From positions 1 to 6,330 of the forward strand of contig JALTFF010000105.1 in the NCBI GenBank assembly GCA_027007465.1: a stretch of DNA of 6,330 nucleotides. The letters run 5' to 3'. Each line of letters starts with the position of its first letter. The first letter of the stretch is position 1. Positions 5,009-6,330 of this stretch are shown here, one piece after another. The stretch comes from a bacterium (lineage in GTDB: Bacteria > Patescibacteriota > Patescibacteriia > Patescibacteriales > JALTFF01). The notes beneath the pieces were generated by a model that was not told the origin of the DNA, made no database searches, and saw only the letters and a list, made by a program, of their open reading frames with translations. Position numbers and translations under genes: made by a program.

Positions 5009-5833
5009 TTAATAAGAATTAGGATTTTTAGTATTTCCTAACAAAGTATCCAAAATATTCTTTTCTGCAACTTTAGCTGTAGTTTGTGAACTACCACTAC
5101 TAGCATTTCCAGCAACTTTTTTAGCTTCTTCTGCTGCTCGTTTAGCTTCTTCTTCTTTATACCTTTTTTGAAGAGCTTTACCTTTAACAGCATCATAAGC
5201 TACTTCAATATTATCAATTCCAGTATCCTTCATAAATTCATCAATATCGCTTGCATATTCTGCAAAATCAGGAGTATTAGCAATAAAATCACTAATTTTA
5301 TTCTGAAATTCTTGCAACCTTTCCATATCAGTAATTTTTTCATTAAATTTTTTTTCTATCTCTTGCGAATTTTCATTAATCTTTTCATTAATAAGCTTTT
5401 CAATTTCTTTAGGACTTTTTTGACTATACTCTTCTTCACCTAACTCTTCTTTTACTTCTTCATTAGCCTTACTAACTGCTTCAGCATTTTCTCTGCTAAT
5501 TTTTCCACTTAAAACATCAGAAAGCATTTCAGAATTAATTTTATCATCTAAAATTGCTCTAGCTAACTCTGGATCTTCATTTAATTTTTCCAATAAAGGA
5601 GCTGTTTCTTCAAACAATTTCCTATATTTACCTAATTCTTCGCCTTGTTCTCCAAACCTTCTCTCCAATTCTTCATATTGTTGTTCTATATCACTAGAAC
5701 TTCCTTCTCCTTTTTCTTCATCTGACGTTGACTCCCCTGAATTTTCAGGATCAACTTTACTATTTTCGTCAAAATAGTCATTGTTAGATGAGCTACCTGC
5801 CGTCGCAGACTCATTTTCTTTTTCATTTAACAT
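5009..5833 (-). CDS. Capsid assembly scaffolding protein
   Basis: This 274-residue protein is very acidic and helix-rich, and should occupy the procapsid interior during shell assembly. Residues 1-47 are low complexity (Ser/Asn/Asp/Glu/Gly) and probably disordered. Residues about 48-85 form a predicted coiled coil (heptad-like EQQYEELERRFGEQ onward). Residues 120-185 are a second long charged helical region (EEVKEELGEEEYSQK, 'KEIEKLINEKINE'). Residues 186-222 contain 'FIANTPDFAEYASDIDEFM' and 'NIEVAYDAVKGKA', a pattern familiar from phage scaffolds, where a 'y-p-x-I-x-x-f' stretch precedes 'A-y-x-x-v-k-G'. An Ala/Lys/Glu helix (225-242) and a Ser/Gly/Thr linker lead to the C-terminal end (DTLLGNTKNPNSY), the part that in other scaffolds contacts the MCP. 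Family membership is by composition and position, directly upstream of the MCP (75-nt gap). The leader is AAAGAAAAAT before ATG. No protease domain is visible. Confidence 0.78.
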   Translation of the reverse strand: MLNEKENESATAGSSSNNDYFDENSKVDPENSGESTSDEEKGEGSSSDIEQQYEELERRFGEQGEELGKYRKLFEETAPLLEKLNEDPELARAILDDKINSEMLSDVLSGKISRENAEAVSKANEEVKEELGEEEYSQKSPKEIEKLINEKINENSQEIEKKFNEKITDMERLQEFQNKISDFIANTPDFAEYASDIDEFMKDTGIDNIEVAYDAVKGKALQKRYKEEEAKRAAEEAKKVAGNASSGSSQTTAKVAEKNILDTLLGNTKNPNSY

Positions 5834-5860
5834 ATTTTTCTTTATAAATTATAAATATAT

Positions 5861-6034
5861 TTATTTCTTATTTTTTCTATTTTCTAATTGTCTTTTAGCC
5901 AATTTCTGTGCTAACAATGTAAGATTAACTTTTCCTTTATTTTCCTCCTTTTTATTATTAATATCTTTAATTTTCTTTAAAGTTTCTATTACTTTCACTG
6001 GCTGTATTTCTTTAATTAAATTTTCATAACTCAT
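5861..6034 (-). CDS. Small basic hypothetical protein, 57 aa
   Basis: This ORF starts at ATG (6034-6032) and stops at TAA (5863-5861). It begins MSYENLIKEIQPVKVIETLK and ends ENRKNKK. It is Lys/Asn/Ile/Glu-rich, with a likely N-terminal helix (residues 3-28), a charged hinge with KKEENKGK, and a second helix (TLLAQKLAKRQLEN). No known motif or Cys is present. It begins one nucleotide after the stop of the preceding 53-aa ORF (TAA-T-ATG), which suggests translational coupling, and ends 27 nt before the scaffold start. The tight packing supports it as a real gene despite its size. Function is unknown; a small head-assembly accessory is only a guess from position. Confidence 0.65.
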   Translation of the reverse strand: MSYENLIKEIQPVKVIETLKKIKDINNKKEENKGKVNLTLLAQKLAKRQLENRKNKK

Positions 6035-6035
6035 A

Positions 6036-6197
6036 TTATTTATTCTTTATTTTTTTTCTATGATTTTTTATCGCCGTTTTCATTATAGAACTATAACAAA
6101 TCGCATAAGGATTTACATCAGGATTAGATTTCTTAACATCCTTTACACATTTATCCATTAAAGCAGTTTTTGATTTCGGAATATTATTATACGGCAT
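6036..6197 (-). CDS. Small phage protein with CV...NPYAICYSSI motif, 53 aa
   Basis: The protein starts MPYNNIPKSKTALMDKCVK and contains 'NPDVNPYAICYSSIMKT', followed by a basic tail (KNHRKKIKNK). The arrangement Cys-Val, about 15 residues, then N-P-Y-A-[IV]-C-x-x-S-[IL] is a pattern I recall from many short phage proteins or protein tails in head regions; its function is not known to me. The two Cys (residues 17 and 39) could form a metal site or pair, but two alone do not show this. The ORF starts one nucleotide after the stop of the upstream gene (TAG-T-ATG) and ends one nucleotide before the next ATG, so it lies in a tightly coupled set. The weak GAGAT upstream is the nearest thing to a Shine-Dalgarno sequence here. 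Confidence 0.7.
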   Translation of the reverse strand: MPYNNIPKSKTALMDKCVKDVKKSNPDVNPYAICYSSIMKTAIKNHRKKIKNK

Positions 6198-6198
6198 A

Positions 6199-6330
6199 CT
6201 ATCTCTTTTTAAATTTTTTGAAATTTTTATCCAATATACATTCTTTTTTTTCTTTTAAGGATAAATCTTTTTGAGCACAAAATTCATCAATAGTCATACC
6301 CGCCGCTTTAGCTTTTGCAGTTAATGCTCC
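6199..6330 (-). CDS. C-terminal fragment of a phage protein with AKAAGM-type module, partial
   Basis: The frame is open from the right edge to TAG at 6201-6199, giving 43 residues. They include GALTAKAKAAGMTIDEFCAQ, then 'KDLSLKEKKECILDKNF' and a Lys-rich end (KKFKKR). A 'G-x-[LF]-T-x-x-A-K-x-A-G-M-[ST]-h-x-x-F' segment followed by a short helix that closes in a basic tail is a module I recall at the ends of small phage proteins, sometimes as a free-standing ORF. The true start lies outside the window, so total length and fusion partner (for example a portal or another head protein) are unknown. It is directly coupled to the next small ORF. Confidence 0.6.
   Translation of the reverse strand, partial: GALTAKAKAAGMTIDEFCAQKDLSLKEKKECILDKNFKKFKKR

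Noticed and set aside
5168..6029. Two plus-strand ORFs (91 and 82 aa) rich in Phe and Ile that look like membrane proteins
   Set aside because: Antisense of Lys/Glu/Asn-rich genes naturally yields Phe/Ile/Leu-rich peptides. The minus-strand scaffold and small ORFs account for the region.

Overview
The window is an AT-rich stretch of a tailed double-stranded DNA bacteriophage, or of a prophage or metagenomic contig of one. Every convincing gene lies on the minus strand, so transcription runs from the right end to the left end. Gaps are short and the order is that of a virion head module: small proteins, scaffold, major capsid protein, further structural proteins. Almost no start has a Shine-Dalgarno sequence. 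Most are preceded by an A-rich leader ending in AAAAAT, which would fit a Bacteroidota-like host or another host with SD-independent initiation; this host guess is inference only.

In transcription order the layout is as follows. (1) 6330-5861 holds three tiny ORFs joined by 1-nt gaps: a truncated C-terminal fragment, a 53-aa protein and a 57-aa protein. (2) 5833-5009 is an acidic, coiled-coil scaffold-like protein. (3) 4933-2754 is the major capsid protein (MCP) gene, interrupted after only 16 coding nucleotides by a 917-nt group I intron (4917-4001). (4) Inside the intron, 4777-4079 encodes a LAGLIDADG homing endonuclease. (5) 2753-2616 is a hairpin-dense leader. (6) 2615-1908 is a probable virion structural protein, followed by a terminator-like hairpin. 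(7) 1835-1230 is a small protein with a conserved-looking N-terminus and a charged tail ending in an AT-hook-like RGRPKK. (8) 1137-214 is a lectin-like beta-sandwich protein with a 112-residue Ser/Pro/Ala repeat tail encoded by expanding DNA repeats. (9) 183-1 is the start of what looks like a papain-like cysteine peptidase, cut just before the expected catalytic Cys.

The main result is the split MCP gene. A simple ORF scan sees only a 384-aa protein from an internal GTG. The sequence supports an exact splice model: P1 (exon ATATCCAT with guide GTGGATAT and a U.G at the cleavage site), P10 (exon ATTATG with guide CATAAT), and P3 to P9.1 all pair. Splicing gives a 420-aa MCP beginning MSAYPYYDEPTHDTG. 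Unspliced RNA stops at a UAG formed across the 5' splice junction, so capsid synthesis should depend on splicing. The endonuclease reading frame runs through P6, P7, P3 and P8 of the ribozyme core and stops in the P8 loop.
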